Source: Roseiarcus sp963772555 (GTDB lineage Bacteria; Pseudomonadota; Alphaproteobacteria; Rhizobiales; Beijerinckiaceae). Taken from it: a stretch of 64,000 nt of DNA. Below, one piece after another: positions 34,208-45,805 of this stretch. The translations under genes were made by a program, and so were the position numbers. Position 1 is the stretch's first letter, and each line of letters opens with the position of its first letter. Below the pieces are notes generated by a model. The model worked only from the letters and a program-made list of their open reading frames with translations. It did not search any database and was not told the DNA's origin. The stretch spans positions 241,345 through 305,344 of the forward strand of contig CAVYXQ010000008.1 of assembly GCA_963772555.1 (NCBI GenBank), written 5' to 3'.

Positions 34208-34582
34208 GTGAGGGCGATCGTGACGACACATCACCGTTCCCTGTCTCCGGTTTCTACGTCTCGGGCTCGCACGCTGCGGGCTAAGGAAACGGACGCTGAA
34301 AAAGCGCTTTGGCGCCTGTTGCGGGACCGACGGCTGCAGGCGACGAAGTGGCGCCGGCAAGTTCCTATCGGCGTCTATGTCGTCGACTTCATCTGCTTCG
34401 AGCATCGCCTCATCGTTGAATGCGACGGCTCTCAACATGCCGACAATCGTCGCGACATTTATCGCGACGATTGGCTGCGCGCCCAAGGCTGCGCCATCGC
34501 GTGGTTCTGGAACCATGAGATCATTCTTGAACGCGAGAGCGTACAGAACACAATTCTCGCCCGGTGCGGTCTGCCATGGTGA
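34208..34582 (+). CDS. DUF559 endonuclease-like domain protein
   Basis: 124 residues (GTG at 34208). The DUF559 core is AEKALWRLLRDRRLQATKWRRQVPIGVYVVDFICFEHRLIVECDGSQH, with the PD-(D/E)xK-like residues Asp (VDF), Glu (VECDG) and neighbours of the Vsr-related nuclease fold. The end AWFWNHEIILERESVQNTIL is also conserved. DUF559 proteins are of unknown role and frequently mobile. Here it sits between two direct copies of a palindromic element, splitting imuB from dnaE2. Confidence 0.88.
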   Translation: MRAIVTTHHRSLSPVSTSRARTLRAKETDAEKALWRLLRDRRLQATKWRRQVPIGVYVVDFICFEHRLIVECDGSQHADNRRDIYRDDWLRAQGCAIAWFWNHEIILERESVQNTILARCGLPW

Positions 34583-34594
34583 GGCGAAACCTTG

Positions 34595-34766
34595 GAATTC
34601 CCCTCTCCCCTTGCGGGAGAGGGGTCAGGGGTGAGGGGTCCGGCGCCGACAGGCGCCTCATGACGCGCCTTGCGGTGCGGACCCCTCATCCGGCGCATAG
34701 CCCGTCGAAAGACGGGCGTCTTTCGACGCCCTATCGCGCCATCTTCTCCCGCAAGGGGAGAAGGGG

Positions 34767-34767
<1 letters not shown>
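34595..34767. repeat. Composite GC-rich palindromic element, copy B
   Basis: 173 bases in the same orientation as copy A, with the same four hairpin parts. Its last bases GGGGAGAAGGGGG form the ribosome binding site of dnaE2, and the final G is the first base of the GTG start codon. Confidence 0.9.
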
Positions 34768-38423
<3,656 letters not shown>

Positions 38424-38527
38424 TCCGGCGGCCGACGCGCGCAGTCGCGCTCAGACCGAACTGCCGACATCACAAAACGGGATCGTTCATGCTATGCTCG
38501 CGTCAGAACGACTACCCAGGAAGAACC

Positions 38528-38788
38528 ATGCGGACAGACTTGGCGACCTTGAAACGACTGATCATCGAGACGGCCAGGAAATCCCCCGTAGGGGAGAAGG
38601 TGGAAGGCGTAGATCTGGAGTCCGACCGCGATGACGATGGCGTGGATTTTCTCCGTGTGATGGTTCGCCTCAAGAGCATTGACGAAGCCGACTACCCGGC
38701 GCTCGCAGACCTCATCGAAGCGATTGAAGACGCCGTCGGCGAGATCGACGAGAGATATCCCAGCGTCCGATTCCCCGACGCTGCCTGA
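38528..38788 (+). CDS. Small acidic protein paired with a HEPN gene (86 aa)
   Basis: 86 residues from the ATG at 38528: MRTDLATLKRLIIETARKSP, then DGVDFLRVMVRLKSIDEADYPALADLIEAIEDAVGEIDERYPSVRF. Its stop shares a base with the next ATG (TGATG-type overlap). The coupling to a HEPN protein suggests the partner (antitoxin or regulator) of a HEPN module, but it lacks the GSxARG motif of MNT nucleotidyltransferases. No family is recognised. Confidence 0.6.
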   Translation: MRTDLATLKRLIIETARKSPVGEKVEGVDLESDRDDDGVDFLRVMVRLKSIDEADYPALADLIEAIEDAVGEIDERYPSVRFPDAA

Positions 38789-39347
38789 TGCCGAGTCACG
38801 ATGCGGAGCTTCTCGAGGCTGCGGGGTTGCTGCTGTCGCGCCGCGGGGGCCAGCGCGGCCGGCTGCCCCGCGCCCGTGTCCGGCGCAGCGTTTCGACCGC
38901 CTATTACGCGCTTTTTCACTTCCTGCTCGATGAAGTCGGGCAGAGAATTGTCGGGACTCACAGCAACTTGCTCGAGCGTCGGCGCATCCTCGCGAGGACA
39001 ATTTCGCACAAGGGACCGAAGACCACGCTCGACAAGCTGCGCGGGAACGCAGTCGACAGTTCTGTTGAAGACTTTCTCAGCCAGTCGGAGCAGCATCGCA
39101 GCCGGTCGTTCCGCCACCTGTTGCGAAAGGCCTGGCGAACGTGTTCGATGACGCTCAGAGGAAGCGGATCGACGCCGACTACGACATGAACAAGGCGCTC
39201 AGCGAAGCGGACGCAAGACTTTTGGCCGGGCGAGTGAGGCGCAGCATCGAGACGTGGCGGGCGGCGAACAGCGACGCCGATCGAGATTTTAAGCACGCTC
39301 TGTCCGTGCTCATGCTGCTCAAGGGCCAACTGCGATCAGAGCCTTAG
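38788..39347 (+). pseudogene. HEPN-domain protein with a single-base frameshift
   Basis: The first frame gives LLEAAGLLLSRRGGQRGRLPRARVRRSVSTAYYALFHFLLDEVG, the N-terminal HEPN helices, up to about 39128. From there the family continues in another frame: LANVFDDAQRKRIDADYDMNKALSEADARLLAGRVRRSIE to 39347. Adding one G to GAAAGGCCTGG near 39128-39131 would join them (RKGLANVFDD). As written, frame one ends at 39189 with an unrelated tail. HEPN proteins are often RNases in toxin or defence systems. Confidence 0.82.
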
Positions 39348-39378
39348 CTGATTAGGCTCACGAACGGGTTATGCGCCA

Positions 39379-39606
39379 ATGCGATTCACGCGAATTGCTG
39401 TCGACGCAAAACAGATGGGCGGCGTCCCTTGCATCCGCGAATTGCGCATCCCGGTGGCGACAATCGTCGGCATGGTGGCCGACGGAATGACTCTTGCCGA
39501 TATACTTGCTGCCTATCCGGACCTCGAACGCGACGATATCCAAGAGGCTCTGCACTTTGCGACGGACGCCGTGCGCGAGCGCGAGTTGCGCCTGACGGTT
39601 CCGTGA
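39379..39606 (+). CDS. DUF433 antitoxin-like protein
   Basis: 75 residues, typical DUF433: MGGVPCIRELRIPVATIVGMVADGMTLADILAAYPDLERDDIQEALHFA. These small helix-turn-helix proteins are usually followed by a DUF5615 PIN-like toxin in an overlapping frame. Here only the beginning of such a toxin remains (GTG at 39603). The ribosome site is weak. Confidence 0.87.
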   Translation: MRFTRIAVDAKQMGGVPCIRELRIPVATIVGMVADGMTLADILAAYPDLERDDIQEALHFATDAVRERELRLTVP

Positions 39607-39634
39607 AGTTCCTCGTTGCGGCCTCCATAATCGA
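39603..39634 (+). pseudogene. Remnant start of a DUF5615 PIN-like toxin
   Basis: GTG at 39603 overlaps the DUF433 stop (GTGA) and encodes MKFLVAAS, close to the invariant DUF5615 start MKFLVD(A/N). The frame then runs antisense into the ABC-F gene and has no further resemblance. Only the first six to eight codons seem to be left. Confidence 0.5.
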
Positions 39635-41163
39635 TCACCGCCGACTGGCCGCGTCGGCAAAAAACCCCCCCGGGCCCTCCACTTCCAGCAGTCGCTTGCG
39701 TTCGATCACCCAGAACCGGTTTCCGACGGCGCGCACGAAGCTTCTGTCGTGCGAGACGAGCAGACAGCTCGCCTGATGCGCGATGAGTTCGCTTTCCAGC
39801 GCTTCCTGCCCCTCGATGTCGAGATGGTTGGTCGGCTCGTCGAGCAGATAGAAATTGGGGTTCGTAAGCCTGAGCGCCAGCGCGTTGAGACGCGCCCTCT
39901 GTCCACCTGAAAGCTGGCCGATGCGACGGGTTTGCATGTCGATGGCGACGCCAGCGCCCGCGAGCAACGCGCGCGCCCTCTGATCGCCGACCTCGAAGCG
40001 GCGCACGATCGTGTCGATGGGCGTGTCCGCGTCCCGAAGCGTCGCCAGCGCCTGATCGCTGTAGCCGAGCACGAGCGAAGTCGTGGCCTTTATCCCCGCG
40101 TGGGTCGTCTCAGGGTCGTTCACCGCCGCGTGGATCATCTCGATGAGGCGAAGTCTTACCGGCGCCGTTCGGTCCGAGGAGCGCGATGCGATCGCCCTGC
40201 CGAATGAACTGCTTGCCGGTTCGGAAGAGCAACGAGCCGTCCGGCGTGCGAACCTCGGCGTCGTCCAGCGTCACCAGCGCTCTCGCATGCGTGCCGCGAT
40301 TTGCCAGACGGATGGCGCCAGCCGACCGTTCCCGATGCGCGGGCCTTGCGGAATCCTCGAGCCTCTCGGCGCGCTCCATGAGCTGCTTCGTCTTGAGGGT
40401 CAGAAGGTCGCTGCCGGAATTGACGCCGATATTTTTCAGCTTCGCCGCCTGTCTTCGCAATTGCTGAGCGGTTTTCATGTCCCGCTCGTGGCGTCGCGCG
40501 TCGCCGGCGTCGGCCTGCTCGAGCGCAACGCGCGCCCGCGAGTAGGGCAGGCTGAAGATCTGTGATCGCTCGGGCCGCAGAAAGAGCGTCCGGTTCGTCA
40601 CGGCGTCGAGAAAGGCGCGGTCGTGGCTGGCGACAAGGAAAGGCATTGCGCGCGGGAGCGCGTTCAGCCAGGCCTCGAGCCCCGCGATCCGGCCGAGATC
40701 GAGATGGTTGGTCGGCTCGTCCAGCAGCAGTACGTCAGGTTCGGTCACCCAGGCTCGGACGAGCAGCGCGAGCCGCTGCCACCCGCCGCTTAGCGCCCGC
40801 AATTCCCGCCGGCGCAACGCCTCCGGCGCCTCGATCGAACTCCAGCGCCACATCGACCCGCCAGCTTTCGCTCTTTGCCTGGTCGGGCGAGAGGGCGGTG
40901 AGAACCGCATCGTAGAAGGAGAGGTCGAGAAGAGCGGGCGGCGCGTCCTGCTCCACATGTCCGATCGTCAGTCCGGACGACCTGGTGATTTGTCCTTCCG
41001 TCGGATCGAGCGTCCCCGCGATGCAGCGCATGAGCGTCGATTTTCCGCGTCCGTTGGCGGCGACGAGGCCGACGCGATCGCCGGCGTTGAGGGTGAGATT
41101 GAGTCCTGAAAAAAGAGGATTCGACAGTGTAACTGCGAGATCGCGTATATTGACGAGCGTCAT
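39635..41163 (-). pseudogene. ABC-F family ATPase broken by two frameshifts
   Basis: Three frames together cover one ABC-F protein. Part one, from ATG 41163, is MTLVNIRDLAVTLSNPLFSGLNLTLNAGDRVGLVAANGRGKSTL. Near 40847 the frame changes to EAPEALRRRELRALSGGWQRLALLVRAW and LLLDEPTNHLDLGRI, then the second Walker A GPNGAGKT. Near 40143 it changes again to RLIEMIHAAVNDPE and LSGGQRARLNALALRLTNPNFYLLDEPTNHLDIEGQ. Both changes fit one extra base (or two missing). The family acts on ribosomes, as translation factors or antibiotic-resistance proteins. Its 3' end has overrun the DUF433 toxin. Confidence 0.85.
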
Positions 41164-41563
41164 CTTCGTTCTCTGGTCTTCTCCGCGCTGGCATCCATCG
41201 AGGGCCTCCGGCCATGGTCGACGCATGCATCCGCTGCGGGCCTGCGCTATCGCAGACGCCGATCCAAAGGATCAGCGCTGCAGGCGACGAGGGGCAGACC
41301 AGGAAGAAGGTTTGTGAGAAACGAACTCTGGTCAGCCCTGCAAACGCATCTGCAGGGCGACGACCGGGCCACGAGTCCGGTAAGACCGGAAACGGAAATT
41401 ACGCAAGGTGACCCTCCTTTCTCTTCATGCGCGCTCTCTTCATATGCCCCAGAACCGACGCGCGCAATATGCATTGGGCCGGCGGTCGGGAAGACGGTGC
41501 AGGTTTTGGCGACCGTCGCAAAAGCGGAAACGGAGACATGGCTAGCGAATTCGGTGCCCCGGA
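41164..41563. other. Intergenic region upstream of the broken ABC-F gene
   Basis: 400 bases with no gene. A stem-loop CCCTGCA / TGCAGGG with an 8-base loop lies at 41336-41357. It may belong to the divergent promoters of the ABC-F and Phd genes. Confidence 0.45.
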
Positions 41564-41813
41564 ATGAAGCAAGTGCCGCTGTCGGAAATCAAGGGCGACC
41601 TGTCCCGCCATCTTTGCGAGGCGGAAGGCCGGGAAATCGTCATCACGCGCCACGGTAAGCCTGCGGGCGTCCTCATCGGGTTCGCATCGGAAGACGATTG
41701 GCTCGAGTACCGACTGGAGCACGATCCTCGCTTCTTGTGGCGCATCCGATCAGGCGCGCGAAAGTCTTCGCGCCGGACGCGGGACACGGTTGGAGGATAT
41801 TGACGTCGATTAA
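41564..41813 (+). pseudogene. Phd/YefM antitoxin with frameshift, no toxin following
   Basis: The first frame reads MKQVPLSEIKGDLSRHLCEAEGREIVITRHGKPAGVLIGFASEDDWLEYRLEHDPRFLWRI, a standard Phd/YefM antitoxin, then runs into an unrelated basic tail ending at 41803. Dropping one base near 41752 gives the family ending DQARESLRAGRGTRLEDIDVD with a stop at 41811-41813. No toxin gene follows in the next 100 bases, so this is an orphan and probably decayed unit. Confidence 0.75.
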
Positions 41814-41912
41814 CGTCGATCGCCGGGCGGATGCGGGACCGACGCCTTGCCCTCCGCGCCGCAACAACCTATTGTATGGGCGCCCATATCATTAATTCCA
41901 TACGTAAGGGCC

Positions 41913-42158
41913 ATGAAGACGACCATTGAAATTTCCGATCCGCTTCTTCGCGCGGCCCGCAAGCTTGCTGAGCGCGAGGGAGTCACGATGCGTGCGCTGG
42001 TGGAGCGGGGGCTTCGCCGCGTCGTCGCCGAGACCAAGCCCGGCGCGCCATTCAAGCTGCGCCGGGCCAGCTTCAAGGGCAGGGGCCTCAAGGCCGATCT
42101 GCGCGGCGCTTCGTGGGACAAGCTCAGCGATCTCATCTACGGGGGTCGTGGCGCCTGA
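41913..42158 (+). CDS. vapB: VapB-type antitoxin
   Basis: 81 residues: MKTTIEISDPLLRAARKLAEREGVTMRALVERGLRRVVAE, a ribbon-helix-helix domain, then a toxin-binding tail ending GASWDKLSDLIYGGRGA. The ATG at 41913 is chosen over an upstream one in frame because the RHH begins here. The VapC gene overlaps its 3' end. Confidence 0.88.
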   Translation: MKTTIEISDPLLRAARKLAEREGVTMRALVERGLRRVVAETKPGAPFKLRRASFKGRGLKADLRGASWDKLSDLIYGGRGA

Positions 42159-42601
42159 TCGCCGTCGACACGAACATTCTCGTCTACGCCCATCGCGAGG
42201 ACTCGCCGTTTCACGACGCGGCGTTGAAGCAAGTCGCGGAACTCGCAGAGGGATCCGCAACTTGGTCGATTCCGTGGCCGTGTGTTCACGAGTTTCTCGC
42301 CATCGTCACCCATCCCCGTATCTACGCGCCTCCAACGCCCTTGCCGCGCGCCATCAACCAGGTGGATGCTTGGCTTGGGTCGCCGACCCTTGTGCTGCTG
42401 GCCGAGTCGACCGACCACTGGCCTGCTCTACGGGCGCTTCTCGTCGGCGGACGAATTGCCGGCGCGCAGGTCCATGACGCGCGCATCATGGCTCTATGCA
42501 AGCAATACGGTGTGCGCGAGTTGTGGTCGGCGGATCGGGACTTCAATCGCTTCGCCGGCCTCAAGGTCGTAAATCCTTTGATCGGACGGGGATCAGGCTG
42601 A
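42113..42601 (+). CDS. vapC: VapC-type PIN-domain toxin
   Basis: PIN-domain RNase partner of the VapB upstream. Core residues: Asp in AVDTNILVYAHRED, Glu in PCVHEFLAIVTH, Asp in VHDARIMALC and Asp in LWSADRDFNRF. No ATG stands at the domain start; translation may begin at GTG 42113 (overlapping vapB) or at a CTG (42155) that overlaps the vapB stop. It seems intact. Confidence 0.88.
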   Translation: MGQAQRSHLRGSWRLIAVDTNILVYAHREDSPFHDAALKQVAELAEGSATWSIPWPCVHEFLAIVTHPRIYAPPTPLPRAINQVDAWLGSPTLVLLAESTDHWPALRALLVGGRIAGAQVHDARIMALCKQYGVRELWSADRDFNRFAGLKVVNPLIGRGSG

Positions 42602-42614
42602 TCGGAGCGCGAAC

Positions 42615-43001
42615 CTATCCCCTCGCCGCCAGCGGATGCGCAGCAAGCGCGCTTTCGATGGTGATTAGCCGCAAGCCCTCGACCTGACATTGCGCGAGCA
42701 GCATCCGGTCGAAAGGATCGCGGGTCATTGGCTCGGGCTCGACGGACGTCAGCGCGTGGCGTTCGTTAATCGCGACAATCCTGACGCCGAGCCCGTCGAG
42801 AAGCTCGGGCAAGGCGCCGAGCTCGTGCGTCAGCCTCAGTTTGCCCAGCCGGCATTTGATGGCGATCTCCCAAAGGCTCGCCGCGCTCAAGTGATGCTCA
42901 TTGCCGGCATCCCTCAGCAACGCGGCGGTCACCGCGGGCAGGCTGGCGGCGCCGGGCCCAATCAGAGCCAGAAGGATATGGGTGTCGAGCAAAAGTTTCA
43001 T
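42615..43001 (-). CDS. vapC: VapC-type PIN-domain toxin (partner of Phd)
   Basis: 128 residues: MKLLLDTHILLALIGPG, HHLSAASLWEIAIKCRLGKL and RDPFDRMLLAQCQVEGLRLITIESAL, with the four acidic PIN residues in place. This subtype pairs with Phd/YefM antitoxins. It overlaps the antitoxin stop by four bases (ATGA). It is convergent with the other vapC, separated by 13 bases. Confidence 0.9.
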   Translation of the reverse strand: MKLLLDTHILLALIGPGAASLPAVTAALLRDAGNEHHLSAASLWEIAIKCRLGKLRLTHELGALPELLDGLGVRIVAINERHALTSVEPEPMTRDPFDRMLLAQCQVEGLRLITIESALAAHPLAARG

Positions 43002-43267
43002 GCGTCCGGCGGCAAGGGACGCAGGAGAAAATCCTCCGGCAGCGGATCGTCGAAATCATCGGCGATGAAAGCCACAATCGTTTCGATCCCGCGCTTCCGC
43101 TTGAAGTCCTCGATCGCTTCGAGACGAAGACCCTTGCGCGGGCGGTGCGGCGTGAGCTCGAAAACGGGCGAGCCATTGCGCGTGACGACAATCGTCTCCC
43201 CCCGCTCGACCTCGCGGGCGAGCTCGGTCAGGCGATTCTTCGCTTCCCGGATGGTCACCGTTTTCAT
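42998..43267 (-). CDS. Phd/YefM-family antitoxin
   Basis: 89 residues from the ATG at 43267: MKTVTIREAKNRLTELAREVERGETIVVTRNGSPVFELTPH, then a tail that should mask the PIN toxin (ETIVAFIADDFDDPLPEDF). An intact pair with the downstream VapC. A perfect 20-bp palindrome 9 bases before the start is the likely autoregulatory operator. A transposon has inserted just beyond it. Confidence 0.9.
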   Translation of the reverse strand: MKTVTIREAKNRLTELAREVERGETIVVTRNGSPVFELTPHRPRKGLRLEAIEDFKRKRGIETIVAFIADDFDDPLPEDFLLRPLPPDA

Positions 43268-43276
43268 GGCCGACAG

Positions 43277-43296
43277 TGTAGCCACATGTGGCTACA
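43277..43296 (-). promoter_or_regulatory. Operator palindrome of the Phd-VapC operon
   Basis: TGTAGCCACATGTGGCTACA is a perfect 20-bp palindrome 9 bases upstream of the antitoxin ATG. Phd/YefM antitoxins, alone or with toxin, repress their own promoter by binding such sites. The insertion of the ISNCY-type element 22 bases further upstream leaves it untouched. Confidence 0.8.
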
Positions 43297-43303
43297 ATGT
43301 CCA

Positions 43304-43318
43304 GCTTGTCGCCGCGAT
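43304..43318. repeat. 15-bp direct repeat flanking the ISNCY-type element, left
   Basis: GCTTGTCGCCGCGAT, identical to 44795-44809 and directly adjacent to the element; probably its target site duplication. Confidence 0.82.
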
Positions 43319-44794
43319 TGTTACAGCAAAGTTGAAATGTCCCCTTTGAGCAACGTTGAGATGTCCCCTTTTGCGGAAGCTGGAGGGGGTCGTTTTGGAC
43401 GGGGACGTTTTTGCGATGAGTGGAGCGGAGCGGGAGCGGCTTGACGTATTGCGGCGTGTGATGCGGGGAGAGCTGCGACAAGCCCGCGCTGCGGAGCTTT
43501 TGGGCGTCGGGGTTCGGCAGACGAAACGGCTGGTTCGCGGCTATCGTTGCGAGGGCGATGCGATCGTTGTCTCGCGCCGGCGTGGACGGGCTTCGAACAA
43601 CCGGCTCGATGCGGGGAAGGTCGCCTCGATCGAAGCAGCGCTAATGGGACGCTACGCCGACTTCGGCGCGACGCTGGCCAGCGAGAAGCTTGGCGAGATC
43701 GAGGGCGTTCGGGTGTCGAAAGAGACGATCCGGCAGATTCAGATTCGGCTTGGACTGTGGCGACCCAAGCGGCGGCGCGCCAAGAAGGTCTTCCAGGTTC
43801 GCGAACGCCGGCCGCGGTTTGGCGAACTGATCCAGATCGACGGGAGCCCGCATGATTGGTTCGAGGGCCGCGGACCGCGCTGCACGCTGATCGTGTTCAT
43901 CGACGACGCCACCGGCCGGCTGACGCGTCTGCAATTTGCGCCGGCGGAGACGACCAAGGCCTATCTGCAGGCGCTGGAGGCGCATGCGCTGACGCACGGC
44001 CTGCCGCTGGCCTTCTATTCGGACCGGCACGGGATTTTCCGCGTCAACGCCAAGGAGGCGCAAGGCGGCGACGGCTTCACCGAGTTCGGCCGCGTGGTCG
44101 AGCGGCTGCGCATCGAACTCATCCATGCCACGACCCCGCAAGCCAAGGGCCGGGTGGAGCGCGCCAACCAGACCTTGCAGGATCGGCTGATCAAGGAGAT
44201 GCGCCTGGCCGGCGTGTCGTCCATCGACGAGGCGCAGGCGTTCGCCGAGGGGTTTGTCGAGCGCTGGAACAAAAGGTTCGCGGTCGCCCCGCGGCATGCC
44301 GAGGACGCCCATCGGCCCTGGTCTGGCTCCAACGCCGATCTCGCGGAAGCACTGGCGCGCCGGGAAGAACGCACGCTCTCCAAGGCGCTCACCTTCAGCG
44401 CCGGCGCAACCCGCTACGCCATCAAGACGCAAGGACCAGGAACGGCGCTGCGCTGAGCCAAGGTCACGCTTCTGCACATGCTCGACGGGAGCTTGCGCGT
44501 GCGCTTCAAAGACCGCGAGCTAGCCTTCACGCCATTTAAGACCCTGCCTGTCCCGCCCCCGCTCGAAGACGACAAGACCCTCGACGCCCGCCTCGACGCG
44601 GTCATCGCGCGAACCGCGCCGAACTCGACCGCAAGGTCCCGCAAGGGCGTGGATTACGGCTTGGCTCGCTACGGCGCTATGGGGAGCGCGCTTCGCCAAG
44701 CCGTAATCCACCCCCACTCAACCCACTCTCCGCTCCCAGAAAGGGGACATTTCTACTTTGCCACAGAAGGGGACATCTCTACTTTGCCTTGACA
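43319..44794 (+). mobile_element. ISNCY-type insertion sequence, about 1,476 bp
   Basis: The left end TGTTACAGCAAAGTTGAAAT and the right end (reverse complement TGTCAAGGCAAAGTAGAGAT) form imperfect inverted repeats. At both ends a second unit of the same GTTGARATGTCCCC-like motif follows within 30 bases, a double-repeat terminus. One transposase gene is inside. Identical 15-bp flanks support real boundaries. It lies upstream of the Phd-VapC operon and does not break a known gene. Confidence 0.85.
43416..44456 (+). CDS. ISNCY-type transposase, possibly cut short by an in-frame TGA
   Basis: From MSGAERERLDVLRRVMRGELRQARAAELLGVGVRQTKRLVRGY (helix-turn-helix) to an rve-type catalytic core FGELIQIDGSPHDWFEGRG (first Asp), YSDRHGIFRVN (second Asp) and PQAKGRVERANQTLQDRLIKEM (Glu). 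After TQGPGTALR comes a TGA at 44454-44456; the same frame continues with AKVTLLHMLDGSLRVRFKDRELAFTPF, which belongs to the family's C-terminal region. So the gene may be truncated by a nonsense change. A TTG at 43395 with GGAGGGGG before it is another possible start. Confidence 0.85.
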   Translation: MSGAERERLDVLRRVMRGELRQARAAELLGVGVRQTKRLVRGYRCEGDAIVVSRRRGRASNNRLDAGKVASIEAALMGRYADFGATLASEKLGEIEGVRVSKETIRQIQIRLGLWRPKRRRAKKVFQVRERRPRFGELIQIDGSPHDWFEGRGPRCTLIVFIDDATGRLTRLQFAPAETTKAYLQALEAHALTHGLPLAFYSDRHGIFRVNAKEAQGGDGFTEFGRVVERLRIELIHATTPQAKGRVERANQTLQDRLIKEMRLAGVSSIDEAQAFAEGFVERWNKRFAVAPRHAEDAHRPWSGSNADLAEALARREERTLSKALTFSAGATRYAIKTQGPGTALR

Positions 44795-44809
44795 GCTTGT
44801 CGCCGCGAT
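44795..44809. repeat. 15-bp direct repeat flanking the ISNCY-type element, right
   Basis: GCTTGTCGCCGCGAT, copy of 43304-43318. Confidence 0.82.
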
Positions 44810-44856
44810 CGTTGGTCGTGGTCGAGCGGACAGCGACCGCGTCTACAGATTCCGCG

Positions 44857-45240
44857 TCAGACCCGCCGTCGCGCGCTGGCGTAGGCGAGCTTCAGCTTCC
44901 AATTCGCGGGGATTGTGTTCCCCCGCAAGCCGCCGCGCGGCGTCTCATCGTCCTTTGGTGGGAACATCACGGCGCCAGCGCAGACGAGGCCGCCGAATGT
45001 CGTCATGAAGCCGACATAGAGCAGGAAGAGCGCGACCGCGGCCATGTCGCTGTGCGCGAGCAACGGCCTGAGACCGAACGGGTCGACGGCGAGGAGGGCC
45101 GTCGCGGAGATCACGCCGGCGGCGGCCCCGAGCGCCCAGTTGACGATCAGATGGCGCACCAGCGGGTCGAGCCGGTTCAAGAAGCGTGCGATGCGGACCA
45201 AAAAGGGGCGCCGTTTTGAGCTCGCATCCGCCACCCGCAT
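44857..45240 (-). CDS. Hypothetical inner-membrane protein (127 aa)
   Basis: After a basic N-terminus (RVADASSKRRPFLVRIARFLNRLDPLVRHLIVNW) there are two transmembrane helices (ALGAAAGVISATALLAVD and MAAVALFLLYVGFMTTFGGLVCAGAVMF), and a soluble tail (PPKDDETPRGGLRGNTIPANWKLKLAYA). It is similar in layout to conserved alphaproteobacterial membrane proteins of unknown function. The start at 45240 is the first ATG giving the family-like beginning; the frame is open further upstream. Confidence 0.6.
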   Translation of the reverse strand: MRVADASSKRRPFLVRIARFLNRLDPLVRHLIVNWALGAAAGVISATALLAVDPFGLRPLLAHSDMAAVALFLLYVGFMTTFGGLVCAGAVMFPPKDDETPRGGLRGNTIPANWKLKLAYASARRRV

Positions 45241-45805
45241 GTCTCCCGTACCGGTCGCCCGCCGCGCCAGCAAACAACCCCGGCCGGCGCCCCTGATCAT
45301 CTTCGCGCCGCCGGCCTCTGTCAAACGCATGCTGCGCGGCAAAACGGCGCTGGCTTTTGCAACATGCGCCTCCCGCTGGCCCTGCGGCAGGACCTCTGGA
45401 ACGACAGGCGTAGCCTGTGCTTTACGATGTTTCAAATTTTATTGCCAAAAACAGAATACCTATCTACAATCGCGCCATGCCCTCTGGAACGCTTCCGTTG
45501 TCGCCATCCGTCGCGCTGGGCCGCTGCGCAACTTACGCTTTGAGGCTGCTCAATCCGAGTTCCGCCCATAATATTTTGAGACCTGAGACTCGCTTGTAAC
45601 CCATTGAAACTCCTCATTTCGGGCGAGAGAATCCAAGAAAATCCAAGGGAATCCAAGCCTCATGCGAAGGGAAAAGGAGGGGAAAACGCCGGATTCCAGG
45701 AAAGTCCAAATTTCTCGAGAACTCGCCTGTCGCGCGGTCAACAACGTCCAAAGAGTGGGCTTCGGCGTGACCGCAGCGTAGGACGCGGTCCGGCCGGATT
45801 CCGCC
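45241..45805. other. Gene-poor region with a short tandem repeat
   Basis: 565 bases without a gene I can support. An A/T-rich part lies at 45420-45480. A three-copy 10-bp repeat lies at 45631-45660. The ORFs that can be drawn here have no recognisable features. Confidence 0.5.
45631..45660. repeat. Three 10-bp tandem units starting ATCCAAG
   Basis: ATCCAAGAAA, ATCCAAGGGA and ATCCAAGCCT follow each other at exact 10-base spacing, about one DNA turn. A related GAAAGTCCAAA lies 40 bases later. The purpose is unknown; direct repeats in helical phase can bind a protein. Confidence 0.6.

Noticed and set aside
45044..45571. 175-codon plus-strand frame across 45.0-45.6 kb
   Set aside because: It lies opposite a membrane-protein gene for half of its length and its translation is Arg/Pro-rich without motifs.
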